Positions 1 to 9,058 of a stretch of DNA of 64,000 nt are shown piece after piece. A program made the position numbers and the translations under genes. The DNA lies in the NCBI GenBank assembly GCA_963741525.1, contig CAVUIW010000020.1:310001-374000 (forward strand), in the 5' to 3' direction. The notes beneath the pieces were generated by a model. It saw only the letters and a list, made by a program, of their open reading frames with translations, was not told the DNA's origin and did no database searches. This DNA comes from JANNSX01 sp963741525. Its GTDB lineage: Bacteria > Pseudomonadota > Alphaproteobacteria > Rhizobiales > Hyphomicrobiaceae. Numbering within the stretch: the first letter of the stretch is position 1; each line of letters starts with the position of its first letter.

Positions 1-561
1 TGTGCTCGCCGCGCCCAGGACATCATCACAACACTCGACAAGATGCTCGGCGGCTTCCTGGAGCGAGCCCGGAAGACCGGCGATCCCCTGGCTTTCCGCC
101 CGGCCATGACGGACCTCAACGATGTGACGGCGGAGGCCGCGGCGCTCAACCGGCCACTGGCGGACTCGCGCGCCGTCGAGATTGGGCGGCGCGGCCGGCG
201 GCCTGTGAAGCTTGCGGCCGACCGCAGGCTGGTGCTCGAGGCGGTCGATAACATTCTCGGCAATGCCATCAAGTATTCGCCGTCCGGCTCTGCGATTGAG
301 ATCGTCACCGGCATCGACGGGGACGACGCGGTGATCAGCATCACCGACGCCGGGCCAGGTTTTACCGACGTCGAGCTTGCCGGACTGTTCCGCCCGTTTG
401 CGTCGCTCTCGAAGCGCAAACCGAGCGTTGGTCCATCGACGGGCCTCGGCCTCTGGATCGCCCGCCTCATTGCCACGCGCCACGGCGGCTTGCTCACCGT
501 TTCGCCACGGCGCGACGCGCAAGGCTCCGTCTTCACGCTCCGGCTGCCCCGGCGGCCTTGA
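1..561 (+). CDS. Sensor histidine kinase, C-terminal part (5' truncated by window edge)
   Basis: The reading frame is open from base 1 and ends at the TGA at 559-561, so only about 186 C-terminal residues are present. They form the catalytic HATPase_c domain. The N box is visible as DNILGNAIKYSPSG, the G1 box as DAGPGFTD and the G2 box as GLGLWIARLIATRHGG, and the protein ends directly after the domain. Kinases of this family phosphorylate a conserved His that lies upstream of the window and pass the phosphate to a response regulator. The input domain and partner are outside the window, so the signal is unknown. The next gene starts 34 bases downstream on the same strand. Confidence 0.85.
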   Translation, partial: CARRAQDIITTLDKMLGGFLERARKTGDPLAFRPAMTDLNDVTAEAAALNRPLADSRAVEIGRRGRRPVKLAADRRLVLEAVDNILGNAIKYSPSGSAIEIVTGIDGDDAVISITDAGPGFTDVELAGLFRPFASLSKRKPSVGPSTGLGLWIARLIATRHGGLLTVSPRRDAQGSVFTLRLPRRP

Positions 562-595
562 GTTCGTACACGATGCGAAATTGGAGGGATTTGTC

Positions 596-2017
596 ATGAA
601 GACGCACAACGTGGATATCGCCATCATCGGTGGCGGCTCGGGTGGACTGTCGGTTGCGGCAGGCGCCGCGCAGATGGGCGCCAATGTCCTCCTCGCCGAG
701 GGCAACAAGATGGGCGGCGACTGCCTCAACTGGGGCTGCGTGCCGTCGAAGGCGTTGATTGCGGCGGGGACAGCGGCCCATGCGGTCCGGACCAGCGGCC
801 GGTTCGGTGTCAACGGCCACGAGCCGGTCATCGACTTCAAGGGTGTGCACGATCATGTCCACGGCGTCATTGCCGGGATTGCTCCGCACAACTCGGTTGA
901 ACGGTTCGAAAAGCTCGGCGTCGAGGTTGTGCAGGCCTATGCCAGGTTCGTGTCGCCAACCGAAATCGAGGCGGGCGATCTGCGCATCAAGGCGCGCCGC
1001 TTCGTCATCGCTACAGGATCGAAAGCGTTCGTGCCGCCAATACCAGGTTTGGACAAGACCCCCTATCTCACGAACGAGACGATCTTCGATCTCCTCGAGC
1101 GGCCAGGACATCTCATCGTCATCGGCGGTGGACCGATTGGGCTCGAGTTGGCGGCGGCCCATCGGCGCCTCGGTGCCAACGTCACCGTGCTCGAGGCCGC
1201 GACGGTTCTCGCCAACGATGATGCTGACGCCGTTGCCATCGTCCGCGACCGGCTGATCGCCGAAGGCATCGACATTCGCGAGGGCGCCAAGGTCGCCTCG
1301 ATCGAGCCCGAAGGCAACGGTGTTGCGGTGGATGTGCTGCATACCGGGCAGCGCCAGCGGATTTCCGGCACGCATTTGCTGATCGCGACCGGCCGCCGGC
1401 CGAACCTCAAAGGGCTCGGCCTCGACGCCGCCGGCATCATGACCAATGGCCGCGGCATCGTCGTCGATGCGAGACTGCGGACCACCAACAAGCGTGTCTT
1501 CGCCATCGGCGATGTGGCCGGTGGACTGCAGTTCACGCATGTCGCGTCCTACCATGCGGGCATTGTCATCCGGAACGCGATCTTCAACCTGCCGGCGAAG
1601 GCGAGTGAGCGCGCCGTCCCGCGCGTCACCTACACGGACCCCGAGCTGGCGCAAGTCGGCCAACGGCTTTCCGACGCGCAGGCGGACGATCCCAAAGCTC
1701 AGGCCCTGACCTGGTCTTTTGCGGAGAATGATCGCGCACGCGCCGAGCGCAACACCGATGGCCTCGTCAAGGCCGTCATCGGGCGCAAAGGCGAGGTGCT
1801 CGGCTGCACGATCGTCGGCCCCCATGCGGGCGAGCTGATCCTGCCGTGGGTGCTGGCCGTCGAGAAGCGCCTCAAGGTCTCCGACATAGCCTCGATCGTC
1901 GCACCCTATCCAACACTCTCCGAGGTCACGAAACGCGCCGCCGGCAGCTACTACACGCCGAAGCTGTTTTCGGAGAAGACGCGCCGGGTGGTGCGGATGA
2001 TGCAGTGGCTGCCGTGA
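596..2017 (+). CDS. FAD-dependent pyridine nucleotide-disulfide oxidoreductase (MerA/Lpd-like)
   Basis: This 473-residue flavoprotein belongs to the dihydrolipoamide dehydrogenase / mercuric reductase superfamily. The FAD motif GGGSGG is at residues 12-17 and the redox-active pair is Cys43/Cys48 in GGDCLNWGCVPSKAL. An NAD(P) site follows (IGGGPIGLELAAA) and then a dimerisation domain. The usual active-site His-Pro near the C-terminus reads YPTLSE here. There is no N-terminal metal-binding domain and no C-terminal vicinal Cys pair, so it is not a true mercuric reductase. The ATG at 596 has a GGAGGG ribosome site at 583-588. The longer upstream frame overlaps the kinase gene and was rejected. 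A TVP38-family membrane protein follows 23 bases later, a common pairing, so an electron-transfer role linked to that membrane protein is likely. The substrate is unknown. Confidence 0.85.
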   Translation: MKTHNVDIAIIGGGSGGLSVAAGAAQMGANVLLAEGNKMGGDCLNWGCVPSKALIAAGTAAHAVRTSGRFGVNGHEPVIDFKGVHDHVHGVIAGIAPHNSVERFEKLGVEVVQAYARFVSPTEIEAGDLRIKARRFVIATGSKAFVPPIPGLDKTPYLTNETIFDLLERPGHLIVIGGGPIGLELAAAHRRLGANVTVLEAATVLANDDADAVAIVRDRLIAEGIDIREGAKVASIEPEGNGVAVDVLHTGQRQRISGTHLLIATGRRPNLKGLGLDAAGIMTNGRGIVVDARLRTTNKRVFAIGDVAGGLQFTHVASYHAGIVIRNAIFNLPAKASERAVPRVTYTDPELAQVGQRLSDAQADDPKAQALTWSFAENDRARAERNTDGLVKAVIGRKGEVLGCTIVGPHAGELILPWVLAVEKRLKVSDIASIVAPYPTLSEVTKRAAGSYYTPKLFSEKTRRVVRMMQWLP

Positions 2018-2040
2018 GATCTTTGAGGGGAGCAACAACA

Positions 2041-2778
2041 ATGTCGAGCAATATGAAATCACCCGATATGGCGATAGCGCGTTCATCCGGAAAACTCAGG
2101 CGACTTCTGCCCATGGGCATTCTCGCCGGAGGAATTGCCGCCTTCTTCGCCTTCGGCCTCGACGATTATCTGACCTTCGACGCGCTCCGCGAGCACCGTG
2201 GAGAGCTCATGGGCTTCGTCATGCAGAAGCCGGTTGTCGCCATGCTCGCCTTCATCCTGCTCTATGCGGTCGCGACCGCGCTGTCGCTGCCGGGCGGCGC
2301 GCTGCTGACCGTCACTGCGGGTTTCCTGTTCGGCATCGGGCTGGGCACGGCTGCGACTGTCGTCGGCGCCACGATCGGCGCGATCTCCATCTACCTCGCG
2401 GCCAAGACGGCGTTCCGCGATGTACTGACCGCGAAGGCCGGGTCGATGCTCCAGCGCATGGAGGCCGGATTCAAGGACAATGCGCTGAGCTATCTGCTGG
2501 TGCTCCGCCTCATCCCGATCTTTCCGTTCTTCATCGTGAACATAGTTCCCGCCCTGCTCGGCGTACCGCTTCGGACCTACGCCATCGGCACGCTCATCGG
2601 AATCATTCCGGGCACATTCGTCTTCGCCTCGATCGGTGCGGGCCTGGGCAGCGTGTTCGATCGCATGGAGGAGTTCTCGCTCAAGGGCGCGCTGACACCG
2701 GAGGTGACGATCGCGCTCATCGGCCTCGCGGTGCTGAGCCTCGTGCCCGTCCTCCACAAGAAATTCAAGGCTCGCTGA
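2041..2778 (+). CDS. TVP38/TMEM64 family (DedA-like) membrane protein
   Basis: This 245-residue integral membrane protein has an N-terminal anchor (ILAGGIAAFFAFGL) and several further hydrophobic segments. It also has the SNARE-associated/VTT-type core, including GALLTVTAGFLFGIGLGT and the LRLIPIFPFFIVN segment typical of TVP38 proteins. Family members are linked to lipid scrambling or membrane homeostasis, and the exact bacterial role is not settled. The start at 2041 follows GAGGGGA. The preceding flavoprotein gene and this one are probably cotranscribed, and the same pair is frequent in proteobacterial genomes. Confidence 0.85.
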   Translation: MSSNMKSPDMAIARSSGKLRRLLPMGILAGGIAAFFAFGLDDYLTFDALREHRGELMGFVMQKPVVAMLAFILLYAVATALSLPGGALLTVTAGFLFGIGLGTAATVVGATIGAISIYLAAKTAFRDVLTAKAGSMLQRMEAGFKDNALSYLLVLRLIPIFPFFIVNIVPALLGVPLRTYAIGTLIGIIPGTFVFASIGAGLGSVFDRMEEFSLKGALTPEVTIALIGLAVLSLVPVLHKKFKAR

Positions 2779-2816
2779 TTATGTCCCCCATCGCCATCAA
2801 GACAGGAGCACGTGTC

Positions 2817-3644
2817 ATGCAGGATCTCCCGAATGCGACTGGCCGCAGCGAAAGGAGCCGCTCCCTCCAAGGCAAAGTCGCGCTCATCACCGGCTCCACC
2901 TCAGGCATCGGCCTGGCGATTGCCCGTAGCCTCGCCGAGGCCGGCGCGGACGTCATGCTCAACGGTTTCGGTGACGCGGGAGCAATCGAGCGCATCCGCA
3001 GCGACCTGGCGAGTGAGCATCAAGTGCGGGTGCTCTTCTCGGGCGCCGATATGTCGAAGCCGGCGGAGATCGAGACGATGGTGCGCGAGACAGAGCGAGC
3101 GCTCGGCCGCCTCGACATCCTCGTCAATAATGCCGGGATCCAACATGTCGAGGCGATCGAGACGTTCCCGATCGCCAAGTGGGACGCCATCATCGCCATC
3201 AACCTGTCGTCTGCCTTCCATACAATCCGCGCGGCGCTGCCGGGCATGAAGGAGCGCGGCTACGGGCGCATCATCAATGTCGCCTCGGCGCACGCCCTCG
3301 TCGCCTCGCCGTTCAAGTCGGCCTATGTGGCGGCCAAGCATGGTGTCCTCGGGTTGACCAAGACCGTCGCGCTTGAAGCCGCCCAGCATGGCGTCACGGC
3401 CAATGCGATCTGCCCGGGCTATGTGCTGACCCCGCTCGTCGAGAAGCAGATCCCGGAAACGGCGAAGGCGCGCGGCATCAGCGAGGAGGAGGTCATCAAA
3501 TCCGTGCTCCTCGGCACGCAGCCGACGAAGCAGTTCGTGACGGCCGAGAGCCTTGGAACGCTTGCTGTGTTCCTGTCCTCGGAGGCCGCCGCCCAGATCA
3601 CCGGCACGGCGCTTCCCGTCGATGGCGGTTGGACAGCACACTAG
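2817..3644 (+). CDS. bdhA: 3-Hydroxybutyrate dehydrogenase (SDR family)
   Basis: This is a 275-residue classical short-chain dehydrogenase. The coenzyme motif is TGSTSGIG, the structural motif is NNAG, and the catalytic set is the Ser in NVASAHA with Tyr and Lys in SAYVAAKHG. The C-terminal half matches D-3-hydroxybutyrate dehydrogenases (NAICPGYVLTPLVEKQI). The enzyme interconverts 3-hydroxybutyrate and acetoacetate with NAD in the cytoplasm and is a step of polyhydroxybutyrate turnover. The ATG at 2817 is preferred because AGGAG lies at 2803-2807. An in-frame ATG at 2781 has a poorer site and would add 12 residues. A patatin-like lipase gene follows closely, which supports a role in storage-polymer or lipid breakdown. 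Confidence 0.85.
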   Translation: MQDLPNATGRSERSRSLQGKVALITGSTSGIGLAIARSLAEAGADVMLNGFGDAGAIERIRSDLASEHQVRVLFSGADMSKPAEIETMVRETERALGRLDILVNNAGIQHVEAIETFPIAKWDAIIAINLSSAFHTIRAALPGMKERGYGRIINVASAHALVASPFKSAYVAAKHGVLGLTKTVALEAAQHGVTANAICPGYVLTPLVEKQIPETAKARGISEEEVIKSVLLGTQPTKQFVTAESLGTLAVFLSSEAAAQITGTALPVDGGWTAH

Positions 3645-3756
3645 TTGCCACTGATGACTGCACGGCAGATCGCGGCTCTGCCCAAACTGGAGACCGAAGG
3701 CTATGCTTGACCAGAGCCCCGAAACCCGGAGCCCCATGTGCCGGGAGCGTCCGACA

Positions 3757-4794
3757 ATGCCGAACACGAAGCCGATCAATCTGGCCCTGCAAGGCGGTGG
3801 CGCCCACGGCGCTTTCACATGGGGTGTGCTCGACAAACTGCTCGAGGACGGCCGGATCGACGTCAAAGCAATCAGCGCCACGAGCGCCGGCGCTATGAAT
3901 GCGGTGGTGTTCGCGCATGGCCTCTCGATTGGAGGAGCGGAAGGTGCCCGCGCGAAGCTCGAGGAGTTCTGGAGCGAGATTTCCTCGGCTGGCTCGCTCT
4001 GGAGCCCGGTGCGCACAATGCCCTGGGAAGCATGGACCAATTGGTGGACCGGCAACGGCCATCACTCGGATGTCTCGCCGTCCTTTCTTGCGTTCCAGGC
4101 GATGACGCATCTATTCTCGCCCTATCAGCTCAATCCGTTCAACTTCAATCCGCTGAAGAGCGTGCTGGAGAAGGTCGTCGACTTCTCGCACCTCTGCCAG
4201 TGTCCGATTACCTCGCGGCTGTTCCTCGGCGCGACGAATGTGCGGACCGGCAAAGTCCGCGTCTTCAAGAATTCCGAGCTTTCGGCAGATGCCGTGCTCG
4301 CATCGGCTTGCCTGCCGTATGTGTTCAAGGCGATCGAGATCGACGGCGAGGCCTACTGGGACGGCGGCTATATGGGCAACCCCGCCATCTATCCGCTGAT
4401 CTATCACGGCGCCTCGCGGGATGTGGTGATCGTCCACATCAATCCCTTGGTGCGGAAGGAGCTGCCCGTGACGAGCGCGGCCATCTTCGATCGTATCAAC
4501 GAGATCAGCTTCAACTCCTCGCTCATGCGCGAAATGCGCGCCATCGCCTTCGTCACGCGACTGATCGATGACGGCGCCCTCGACAGCGAGAAGTATCAGC
4601 GCATGCTCGTCCATTCGATCAGCGACGATGAGGAGATGGGCCAGCTCGGCGTCGCGACGAAGCTCAATCCCGACTGGGACTTCCTCTGTCATCTTCGCGA
4701 TGCCGGCCGCGCCAGCGCCGGGGCCTGGCTCGACGGCCATTTCAAGGATGTCGGCGAACGCTCGAGCATCGATGTGGGCGAGGTGTTCCTGTAG
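3757..4794 (+). CDS. Patatin-like phospholipase family protein
   Basis: This 345-residue patatin-fold hydrolase has the oxyanion loop GGGAHG near residue 13. The nucleophile Ser is in ATSAGAMN, where the first Gly of GxSxG is replaced by Ala-Thr as in many patatins. The catalytic Asp is in WDGGYMGN, so the Ser-Asp dyad is complete and no signal peptide is seen. Family members release fatty acids from lipids, and some act on polyhydroxybutyrate granules. Its position just after a 3-hydroxybutyrate dehydrogenase makes intracellular PHB or ester hydrolysis a reasonable inference. The ATG at 3757 has GGGAG at 3743-3747. An in-frame ATG at 3703 would add 18 residues and cannot be excluded. Confidence 0.85.
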   Translation: MPNTKPINLALQGGGAHGAFTWGVLDKLLEDGRIDVKAISATSAGAMNAVVFAHGLSIGGAEGARAKLEEFWSEISSAGSLWSPVRTMPWEAWTNWWTGNGHHSDVSPSFLAFQAMTHLFSPYQLNPFNFNPLKSVLEKVVDFSHLCQCPITSRLFLGATNVRTGKVRVFKNSELSADAVLASACLPYVFKAIEIDGEAYWDGGYMGNPAIYPLIYHGASRDVVIVHINPLVRKELPVTSAAIFDRINEISFNSSLMREMRAIAFVTRLIDDGALDSEKYQRMLVHSISDDEEMGQLGVATKLNPDWDFLCHLRDAGRASAGAWLDGHFKDVGERSSIDVGEVFL

Positions 4795-4929
4795 CGCGGG
4801 CGTGATGCTCTGAGGGCATCAAATCCCGAGCCAACCGATATTTTCCGAGCGGCCTCCCACACGCCACATTCTTTGCAGGCGCACAGATAGATGTGGCGCT
4901 TCGCAGCAAGCAATCGATGGAGACGCAAG

Positions 4930-5430
4930 ATGTGGCTACGTTCGATAACCTGCCTGACCTTGGTGGCCGGCCTCTACGTCATGCCGCTCGGGCCGGCGCT
5001 CGAAGCCAACGCGAGCATGACCCGGCACGCGGTGGGTCGCGACGGCGTAGTGCGCATTGAGAGCGCCTACTCGCTTGAGGAAACGATCACGCGCGTCAAG
5101 GCTGACATCGCCGCAAAGAAAATTCTGCTGTTCGACGACATCGACCAGGCAAAGCTTGCGGCCGGCGCCGGCATCAAGCTCAACCCCTCCCATCTCATCA
5201 TCTTCGGCAATCCGCCGCTCGGGACGCTGTTCATCACCGCCGATGCCGAGGCCGGTCTCGACTGGCCGGTGCGGCTTCTCGTCTACCAGGGCGACAAGGG
5301 CAAGGTCTGGATGGCCTACACGGATTTCCAATGGATCGCCAAGCGTCATCGGATCGCCGACCGCAAGAAAGAGTTCAAGATGGCGAGCGAAGTGATCGCC
5401 TCGATCGTGTCGAGTGCGGAAGCGAAATAG
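4930..5430 (+). CDS. DUF302 domain-containing exported protein
   Basis: This 166-residue protein has an N-terminal signal-like stretch (SITCLTLVAGLYVMPLG). A DUF302 domain follows, with SAYSLEETITRVKADIAAK and the FGNPPLGT signature. DUF302 proteins are small alpha/beta proteins of uncertain function, often periplasmic and near redox or cupin genes. The start at 4930 has GGAG at 4919-4922. The ORF could extend upstream to 4891 without a ribosome site. A terminator-like hairpin lies 27 bases after the stop. The cupin gene downstream may be a functional neighbour. Confidence 0.8.
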   Translation: MWLRSITCLTLVAGLYVMPLGPALEANASMTRHAVGRDGVVRIESAYSLEETITRVKADIAAKKILLFDDIDQAKLAAGAGIKLNPSHLIIFGNPPLGTLFITADAEAGLDWPVRLLVYQGDKGKVWMAYTDFQWIAKRHRIADRKKEFKMASEVIASIVSSAEAK

Positions 5431-5457
5431 CCAGCAACCACTTTACTCCAGGTAACC

Positions 5458-5490
5458 GCGCGGCCGATCCCCGGCCGCGCTTTGCGTTCT
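5458..5490 (+). terminator. Rho-independent-like terminator after the DUF302 gene
   Basis: An 8-bp perfect stem (GCGCGGCC at 5458-5465 and GGCCGCGC at 5473-5480) encloses GATCCCC and is followed by TTTGCGTTCT. The short, interrupted T tract makes it a moderate-strength candidate. Confidence 0.6.
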
Positions 5491-5627
5491 GATGCACCCC
5501 TGTCCGGCATAGCCCGGCGCTATCGAAACCGCTGCGAAACGGCATTTCAACCGAACGTCCCGCCACTCCACATGTCAGGTGTGGGCCGGTCCATTTGGCC
5601 GGCCAAGGTATCAAACGGAGAAACTCC

Positions 5628-6113
5628 ATGCGCTTCCCCATGAGCACGACACTTCGTCAACTGCAAATCCCCGCAACCCTCGTCGCCGCATCGCTCGCCT
5701 TGGGCATCGCACCTGCCATCGCCGGTGAATGCCCGGCCGACAAGATGGGTGTCGACGTCACGCCGATGTCGGATATGGCCGCCAAAGACGTCAAGGACGA
5801 CGTCATCGGCATGATCGACCTCAAGGACGAGAAGGTCGGCATCGCCCGGATGTTCCGCCTCCGCCGTCTCGAAGTACAGCCCGGCGGCGTCGTCCCCTGG
5901 CACAGCCATGGCGACCGCCCGGCGATCATCTACATCGTGTCCGGCGCCATCACCGAGTATTCGAGCGACTGCGCCGTCCCGATCGAGCATAAGGCCGGCG
6001 AGGTCTCGACCGAGACGAAGGGAGTGGCGCACTGGTGGAAGAACAATGGCAGCGAGTCGGTCGTCCTCCTGTCCTCCGACCTGCTCGCCGATCCCACCGA
6101 CACGAACATGTGA
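5628..6113 (+). CDS. Exported cupin domain protein
   Basis: This 161-residue protein has an N-terminal signal peptide (LVAASLALGIAPAIAG) followed by a single cupin domain. The metal-binding motif 1 is PGGVVPWHSHGDRP, with paired His, and motif 2 is the later GEVSTETKGVAHWWKN with a further His. It is probably a periplasmic metal-binding beta-barrel, with no known substrate. The ATG at 5628 has GGAG at 5617-5620. A second in-frame ATG at 5640 is possible. It stands alone between the DUF302 and MFS genes. Confidence 0.8.
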   Translation: MRFPMSTTLRQLQIPATLVAASLALGIAPAIAGECPADKMGVDVTPMSDMAAKDVKDDVIGMIDLKDEKVGIARMFRLRRLEVQPGGVVPWHSHGDRPAIIYIVSGAITEYSSDCAVPIEHKAGEVSTETKGVAHWWKNNGSESVVLLSSDLLADPTDTNM

Positions 6114-6139
6114 AAGCGCCGTTCCGCTCTTATGTGGGC

Positions 6140-6174
6140 GCGGCGCCGGAGCATGCTGTCTACGCCGGCGCCGC
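6140..6174. repeat. Inverted repeat (hairpin) between cupin and MFS genes
   Basis: Two 10-bp arms, GCGGCGCCGG (6140-6149) and CCGGCGCCGC (6165-6174), enclose 15 bases. It lies 26 bases after the cupin stop with no T tract, so it may be a transcript-end stabiliser rather than a classical terminator. Confidence 0.5.
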
Positions 6175-6201
6175 GTACACTAGGGTTCCGAGGAGAGAGA
6201 A

Positions 6202-7414
6202 ATGGCGAAGACATCTGCGACCACTTCGGAAGTCCATCCCTCATATGCACACGGCGGCTCTACTCAGTCGATCATCGTCGGGCTCATCGCGTTTCTGACC
6301 GTTGTCGACCTCTTCGCCACCCAGGCAATTTTGCCAGCCCTGACGACCCACTATGGCGTCAGTCGCGCTGCTATTGGCTTCGCCGTCAACGCCTCGAACT
6401 CTCGGCATGGCTCTATCCGGACTCCTGACGGCGCTGCTGAGCCGTCACATTCCGCGGCGCGGAGGTGTCGTCAGCTGCCTCGCGCTGCTGGCGATTCCGA
6501 CGGCGTTGCTGGCGCTTGCGCCTGACTTGACGACGTTCACTCTGCTCCGCATCGCGCAAGGCGTGCTGATGGCGGCCGCCTTCACGCTGACGCTCGCCTA
6601 TCTCGGCGAGCAGTGCAGTGCCACCGAAGCGGCCGGCGCGTTTGCCGCCTACATCACCGGCAATGTCGCGTCGAACCTCATCGGCCGATTGCTATCGGCA
6701 TCGCTCGCGACCGAGCTCGGTCTCGATGTGAACTTCTACGTCTTTGCCGCGCTGAACCTCGCCGGCGCCATCCTGGCCTATCGCTTCCTAACGGGCATGG
6801 CGCCGATGATGGCAGGCCGCTCACACGGCTCGTCGATCGAAGCAATGCGCCGTCATCTCGCCAACCCGGCGCTTCGGCGCGGCTTTGCCATCGGCTTCTG
6901 CATCTTGTTCGCTTTCATCGGCGTCTTCACCTATGTGAATTTCGTGCTCGTCGAGGCTCCGCTGTCGCTCGGCGCCATGCAGCTTGGGTTCGTCTATCTC
7001 GTCTTCCTGCCATCGATCGCCACGACTCCGCTCGCTGGCCGGGTGGTATCGTTGCTCGGCGCCAGACCCGCACTCATCCTGGGACTGGTAACGGCTGGCC
7101 TGGGCCTGCCGCTTCTCTTGAGCGGCACCCTCGCTCATGTCCTTGCTGGCCTCGCACTTGCGGGCGTCGGGACATTCTTTGCGCAAGCGGTCGCGACGGG
7201 TCTCGTCAGCCGCGCAGCCGACAGCGACCGTGGCGCGGCGAGTGGCCTCTATCTGTCGAGCTACTTTCTCGGAGGCATCGCCGGAGCGCTGGTCCTCGGC
7301 CAGGTTTACGACCGGCTCGGTTGGACAGCCTGCGTTGTCCTGATCGGGATGGCGTTGCTCGTCGCTGCGTCGCTAGCCACCACGCTCCGGGTGGAGCCAG
7401 GCTCAAGACATTGA
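6202..7414 (+). CDS. MFS transporter, interrupted by a +1 frameshift near 6395
   Basis: Two overlapping frames make one major facilitator protein of about 403 residues. The first frame (from ATG 6202, with GAGGAGAGAG just upstream) encodes TM1 and the loop VVDLFATQAILPALT up to GFAVNAS. The second frame resumes at TLGMALSGLLTALL and runs to 7414 with the remaining membrane segments. The junction GCCTCGAACTCTC reads through if one A at 6394-6395 is removed, restoring GFAVNAS-TLGMALSGL. The family exports drugs or sugars by proton antiport, and the substrate is unknown. Because several other genes here carry the same kind of single-base insertion, read error is as likely as true inactivation. 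Confidence 0.8.
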
Positions 7415-7805
7415 CCTCCGCTTCCGAGCCGGAATCGACAATGGACGATCCGGTAGCCGAGGATTGGGAATCCTTCGACTACCCGTTTCGAGGGCAGCTC
7501 CCAGCAGAAAATTCGTCTGCTTTGGCCCATCGCGAAAATGAGAACCTGCCGGGTCCAATAGGCGCGGCAGACGTACCAGCCAAGCATGTCGCGGCTGAGT
7601 TTTCATTGAGGCGTAACCCCTGCCGTGCCGTTCACCGACCATCAATGCAACACTGTTGTTGCGCACCCGCACAGAGTCCGGTTGGGGTCAAGAACGACGG
7701 ATGGTAACCATTCGACCGAAGAAATAGTCAGAAACCGGACGCCAATTCAATCCCGTGGCGTCGAGCCGACCATGCTGCTCTGTCTCTCAACCAAGGAGAC
7801 AGTTC
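7415..7805. other. Intergenic stretch with no supported gene
   Basis: This is 391 bases between the MFS gene and the integrase gene. Short open frames exist but none shows a protein pattern. No repeat or hairpin of note was found beyond the integrase ribosome site AAGGAGA at 7793-7799. It may be the left margin of the small integrated patch. Confidence 0.4.
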
Positions 7806-8456
7806 ATGGAAGACGAAGCCACTTCACCCGCCGCTACTAAATCGGCAGCCAAGTCCGGCCGCGTGCCTTGGAACAAGGGCAAGCTCGTCGGGCCCAAGCC
7901 ACCGCTCCGGCCAAGCCACGTCTGGTCGATCCGAACCAAGCTGCAGATGGCCGATCGCAAGCGAGATCTTGCCTTGTTCAATCTCGCGATCGACAGCAAG
8001 TTGCGGGGCTGCGATGTCGTGGCAGTTCGCGTGGAAGATGTCGCCTCGAGTGGCTATGCCATGGACCGCGCGACGATCCGGCAGAAAAAGACGGGGAGAC
8101 CGGTTCGATTTGAGCTGACCGACCAAACCCGGTTGGCGATCGACGAATACCTGAGACTGACCGGTCGAAAGTCAGGTCAACTTCTGTTCGCTGGCCGTGG
8201 CGACGGTTCACGCGGACTGACAACCCGCCAGTACGCACGACTCGTTCAGGAATGGGTAGCGAGCGTCGGACTCGATCCGGCAAGCTTCGGAACGCATTCG
8301 CTGCGTCGCACCAAGGCCGTCTTGATCTATCGACAGACAGGAAATCTCCGAGCGGTACAGCTTTTGCTCGGGCATTCGAAGATCGAGAGCACCGTTCGCT
8401 ACCTCGGCATCGAGGTCGACGATGCGATCGAGATCGCAGAGAAGATCGACATCTAA
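7806..8456 (+). CDS. Tyrosine recombinase/integrase (short form)
   Basis: This 216-residue site-specific recombinase carries the catalytic domain with little N-terminal core-binding region. The catalytic set looks complete: Arg67 in KLRGCD, Lys in RQKKTGR (94-95), His164 and Arg167 in HSLRR, His190 in LLGHSKIES and Tyr199 in VRYLGIE. AAGGAGA at 7793-7799 sets the ATG at 7806. Short integrases of this type are common in Rhizobiales near AlpA-like genes. An AlpA-like gene and a tRNA-Ser-like 3' end lie within 1.1 kb, suggesting the remains of an integrative element. Confidence 0.85.
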   Translation: MEDEATSPAATKSAAKSGRVPWNKGKLVGPKPPLRPSHVWSIRTKLQMADRKRDLALFNLAIDSKLRGCDVVAVRVEDVASSGYAMDRATIRQKKTGRPVRFELTDQTRLAIDEYLRLTGRKSGQLLFAGRGDGSRGLTTRQYARLVQEWVASVGLDPASFGTHSLRRTKAVLIYRQTGNLRAVQLLLGHSKIESTVRYLGIEVDDAIEIAEKIDI

Positions 8457-8848
8457 ACCTCGACACAATACCCTACATCCGGACGTCATCGGCGACGGGG
8501 AAACCGTCGCCGATCTCATGATGCTGGATGTCGGCTATTCGTATGAAGCGTCCCCGATCTGCACGACGAAGCACATCGAGCGGGCTCAGTGTTTGGGTCA
8601 TTTGTCTGCTCGTTTTGAGGACAAGTGCGATCAGTGTCATGAGATCGAGAGGCAGTGGCGCTACCGCCGCGCCAGGGGGCGACGCCGGACGGCCGAGACC
8701 GGTTGCGGGCTCGGTTCACGAGGCCCCGGTTGCCGGCAGCAAGCCGGCAAGGCGCCCATCAATTTTCGGGAGGGGCGAGGCAACGATGTTCTCGCCTGTC
8801 CGCTCACAAGCAATGACCCCCGGTAGCTACTCCGGGGGCCGCTCCTTT
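8457..8848. other. Intergenic stretch between integrase and alpA-like gene, two hairpins
   Basis: No gene is supported in these 392 bases. A perfect 8-bp hairpin (GGCGACGG at 8491-8498, CCGTCGCC at 8504-8511, 5-base loop) sits 34 bases after the integrase stop and may end its transcript. A second hairpin at 8817-8838 belongs to the alpA-like gene. Confidence 0.5.
8817..8838 (-). terminator. Hairpin downstream of the alpA-like gene
   Basis: CCCCCGG (8817-8823) pairs with CCGGGGG (8832-8838) around TAGCTACT, 10 bases past the stop of the minus-strand alpA-like gene. There is no T run after it, so termination is inferred from position only. Confidence 0.45.
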
Positions 8849-9058
8849 TCAGGAGGCGTCGCTGTCGAGGACGAGTTGGGCGCGCGAGGCGATCCAGCTC
8901 TCCACTGCGCTGCAGTACCAGGCTACCCGACACTGGCCGAGTCGAATCCGCTTTGGGAACTTCCCGGCCTTCTCGAGGCGCGCTATGTGCTGTGGCGAGT
9001 AGGGTATGCCATAAATCGTCTTCAGGCCCTTCTTGTCGACGAGCCGGTAGTCAGTCAT
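8849..9058 (-). CDS. AlpA-family helix-turn-helix regulator
   Basis: This 69-residue DNA-binding protein of the AlpA/excisionase type carries a winged-helix pattern. The segment YSPQHIARLEKAGKFPKRIR is the recognition helix and wing, and AVESWIASR closes the domain. The start codon at 9056-9058 is preceded by GGAGATGTT on the minus strand. AlpA proteins regulate or assist integrase-mediated excision. The convergent integrase gene 400 bases away makes that role likely here. A hairpin follows the stop. Confidence 0.85.
   Translation of the reverse strand: MTDYRLVDKKGLKTIYGIPYSPQHIARLEKAGKFPKRIRLGQCRVAWYCSAVESWIASRAQLVLDSDAS

Noticed and set aside
596..2017. Mercuric reductase (merA) at this locus
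   Set aside because: The core Cys pair fits the superfamily, but the N-terminal metal-binding domain, the C-terminal vicinal Cys pair and any mer genes nearby are missing.
533..2086. Long minus-strand open frame opposite the flavoprotein gene
   Set aside because: It is a shadow frame of high-GC coding sequence with no domain pattern, while the plus strand encodes a clear flavoprotein and the start of the TVP38 gene.
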